A stretch of DNA of 64,000 bases from Membranipora membranacea. Taxonomy: Eukaryota; Bryozoa; Gymnolaemata; Cheilostomatida; Membraniporidae. The notes beneath the pieces are model-generated. The model saw nothing but the letters and a program-made list of their open reading frames with translations, was not told the origin of the DNA and did no database searches. Where the stretch lies: NCBI GenBank assembly GCA_914767715.1, contig OU612074.1, forward strand, positions 8,137,501-8,201,500, given 5' to 3'. Each line of letters opens with the position of its first letter. Positions within the stretch are counted from its first letter, which is position 1. Positions 62,654 to 64,000 of the stretch are shown piece after piece. The position numbers and the translations under genes are program-made.

Positions 62654-64000
62654 CATGCCAAACGGCAGCAGTAAAAAATTAAATCTCTAACGCAATCGTA
62701 TCTAACTCCGACCAGTTCAAGCCCCCTAGGACCTTATTTAAAATCCAGAATATGGAGACCCTAGGATAACCTGGTGGCTAAATAAGCTGACTTTAAATTT
62801 TCAAAAATATACCAAGGGTGGGTATCATGGTTTTTTTTCGCTCGGGTCAAAAAATAGATTTGCTTCCAACCTACCTCATAAGGAGGAGCAACTCCTGCTT
62901 GTCTCAAATCTGAAATCCGTTTGGCTCTGTGGGTCTCCGTTCTCCGTCAGCGCCAGCTTTAACGACGTCCACTTTCACACTAAAAAAAACATGCCAAACG
63001 GCAGCAGTAAAAAATTGATTAAATCTCTGTCGCAATCATACCTTACTCCGATCAGTTCAAGCCCCCAAGGACCTTGTTTAAAATCCAGAATATGGAGATC
63101 CTCGAATAACCTGGTGGCTAATTAAGCTGACATTAAGTTTTCAAAAATATACCAAGGGTGGGTATCATGGGTTTTTTTCGCTCGGGTCATAAAATAGATT
63201 TGCTTCCAACCTACCTCATAAGGAGGAGCAACTCCTGCTTGTCTCAAATCTGAAATCAGTTTGGCTCTGTGGGTCTCCGTTCTCCGTCAGCGCCAGCTTT
63301 AACGACGTCCACTTTCACACTAAAAAAACATGCCAAACGGCAGCAGTAAGAAATTAAATCTCTGTCGCAATCATACCTAACTCCGACCAGTTCAAGCCCC
63401 CAAGGACCTTATTTAAAATCCAGAATATGGAGATCCTCGGATAACCTGGTGGCTAATTAAGCTGACTTTAAATTTTCAAAATTATACCAAGGGTGGGTAT
63501 CATGTTTTTTTTTCGCTCGGGCCAAAAAATAGATTTGCTTCCAACCTACCTCATAAGGAGGAGCAACTCCTGCTTGTCTCAAATCTGAAATCCGTTTGGC
63601 TCTGTGGGTCTCCGTTCTCCGTCAGCGCCAGCTTTAACGACGTCCACTTTCACACTAAAAAAACATGCCAAACGGCAGCAGTAAAAAATTAACTCTCTGT
63701 CGCAATCATACCTAACTCCGACCAGTTCAAGCCCCCAAGGACCTTTTTTAAAATCCAGAATATGGAGATCCTCGGATAACCTGGTGGCTAATTAAGCTGA
63801 CTTTAAATTTTCAAAAATATACCAAGGGTGGGTATCATGGTTTTTTTTCGCTCGGGTCAAAAAATAGATTTGCTTCCAACCTACCTAATGAGGAGGAGCA
63901 ACTCCTGCTTGTCTCAAATCTGAAATCCGTTTGGCTCTGTGGGTCTCCGTTCTCCGTCAGCGCCAGCTTTAACGACGTCCACTTTCACACTAAAAAAACA
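62654..64000 (+). repeat. B heptamer higher-order repeat, copy 2 (first 4 monomers, cut by window end)
   Basis: Monomers at 62,654, 62,990, 63,329 and 63,664 repeat members 1-4 of the preceding unit at +2,365 bp: GTATCTAAC with GACCCTAGG, ATTGATTAAAT with CATAAAATAG, AATTATACC with GGGCC, and CCTAATGAGG. The fourth is 335 bp, because it has two TCTCCGT units where copy 1 has three. Another private change is AACTCTCTG near 63,690. The repeat probably continues beyond the window. Confidence 0.86.

Larger units (their letters stand above)
1..64000. repeat. Satellite DNA array, ~335-bp monomer, ~191 head-to-tail copies
   Basis: The motif CATGCCAAACGGCAGCAG recurs at 4, 338, 673, 1008, 1343, 1678, 2013, 2346, 2681, 3016 and so on to the last base, nearly always 335 bp apart. 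All copies run in the same direction and I saw no inversion, insertion or unique segment. Length variants are mostly 333-343 bp, with two of 328 bp, and come from the T8 and A7 runs, a 4-bp insertion and a 7-bp internal repeat. Neither edge of the array is in the window. Tandem satellites of 150-360 bp are typical of eukaryotic centromeric and pericentromeric heterochromatin. I do not recognise this family and cannot name the organism. No gene was supported anywhere in the window. Confidence 0.98.
55471..64000. repeat. Diverged satellite subfamily B
   Basis: About 25 monomers share three diagnostic changes that are absent or very rare to the left: AGATTTGC instead of AGATCTGC (losing the BglII site), GCTTGTCTC instead of GCATGTCTC, and CCAGCTTT instead of CCAACTTT. 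Frequent further variants are CCTTACTCC, CTAAATAAGC, GGGCCAAAAA, CATGTTTTTTTTT and ACCTTTTTTAAAA. B monomers vary more among themselves than A monomers and carry more length changes (328-343 bp). This is consistent with an older or less homogenised flank of the array. The subfamily runs out of the window on the right. Confidence 0.92.

Noticed and set aside
1-64000. CRISPR array
   Set aside because: There are no unique spacers. The whole 335-bp period is conserved and the period is far too long.
1-64000. Ribosomal intergenic-spacer subrepeats or a transposon-derived tandem array
   Set aside because: No rRNA sequence, terminal repeats, target-site duplications or transposase-like frames are visible, and the array fills 64 kb without interruption. 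A transposon origin of the monomer cannot be excluded but has no support here.

Overview
The whole window is one uninterrupted head-to-tail satellite DNA array. The monomer is about 335 bp, and roughly 191 copies fill positions 1-64,000, all in the same orientation. I found no unique DNA, no inserted transposon, no array edge, and no gene I would defend. The open reading frames that can be drawn (60-120 codons) are the same few stretches of the monomer read again and again, so I call no CDS. The source is almost certainly a eukaryotic nuclear genome, in centromeric, pericentromeric or other heterochromatic DNA. The sequence alone does not identify the organism, and I do not recognise the monomer as a named satellite.

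The monomer carries fixed landmarks, given here on the clean copy at 53,925-54,259. They are a T8 tract, an A7 tract, five short dyad symmetries, a BglII site, an AatII site, and a 7-bp direct repeat (TCTCCGT x2) that varies in copy number.

The interest lies in layered higher-order structure, visible by tracking private variants at whole-monomer offsets. (1) 4-3,350: a 6-monomer higher-order repeat of 2,009 bp. (2) 3,651-18,386: a perfectly abutting tandem duplication of a 7,368-bp, 22-monomer block, in which I noticed only five single-base differences. (3) About 17,900-21,220: a 5-monomer repeat (1,675 bp) overlapping the end of layer 2. (4) 22,071-23,110: a shortened third relative of the 7.4-kb block. 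(5) About 24,240-26,580: a dimeric repeat. (6) About 25,700-44,700: a second large tandem duplication (about 9.7 kb, about 29 monomers) with whole-monomer gains and losses between copies. (7) About 44,700-55,080: the most homogeneous stretch. (8) About 55,080-64,000: a diverged subfamily (here 'B') with its own trimer (1,010 bp), dimer (664 bp) and heptamer (2,365 bp). A mosaic monomer marks the A/B junction.

Taken together this looks like a satellite array shaped by repeated in-register unequal exchange and segmental amplification, with an older or differently evolving subfamily on the right. Whether it is a functional centromere cannot be read from the sequence.
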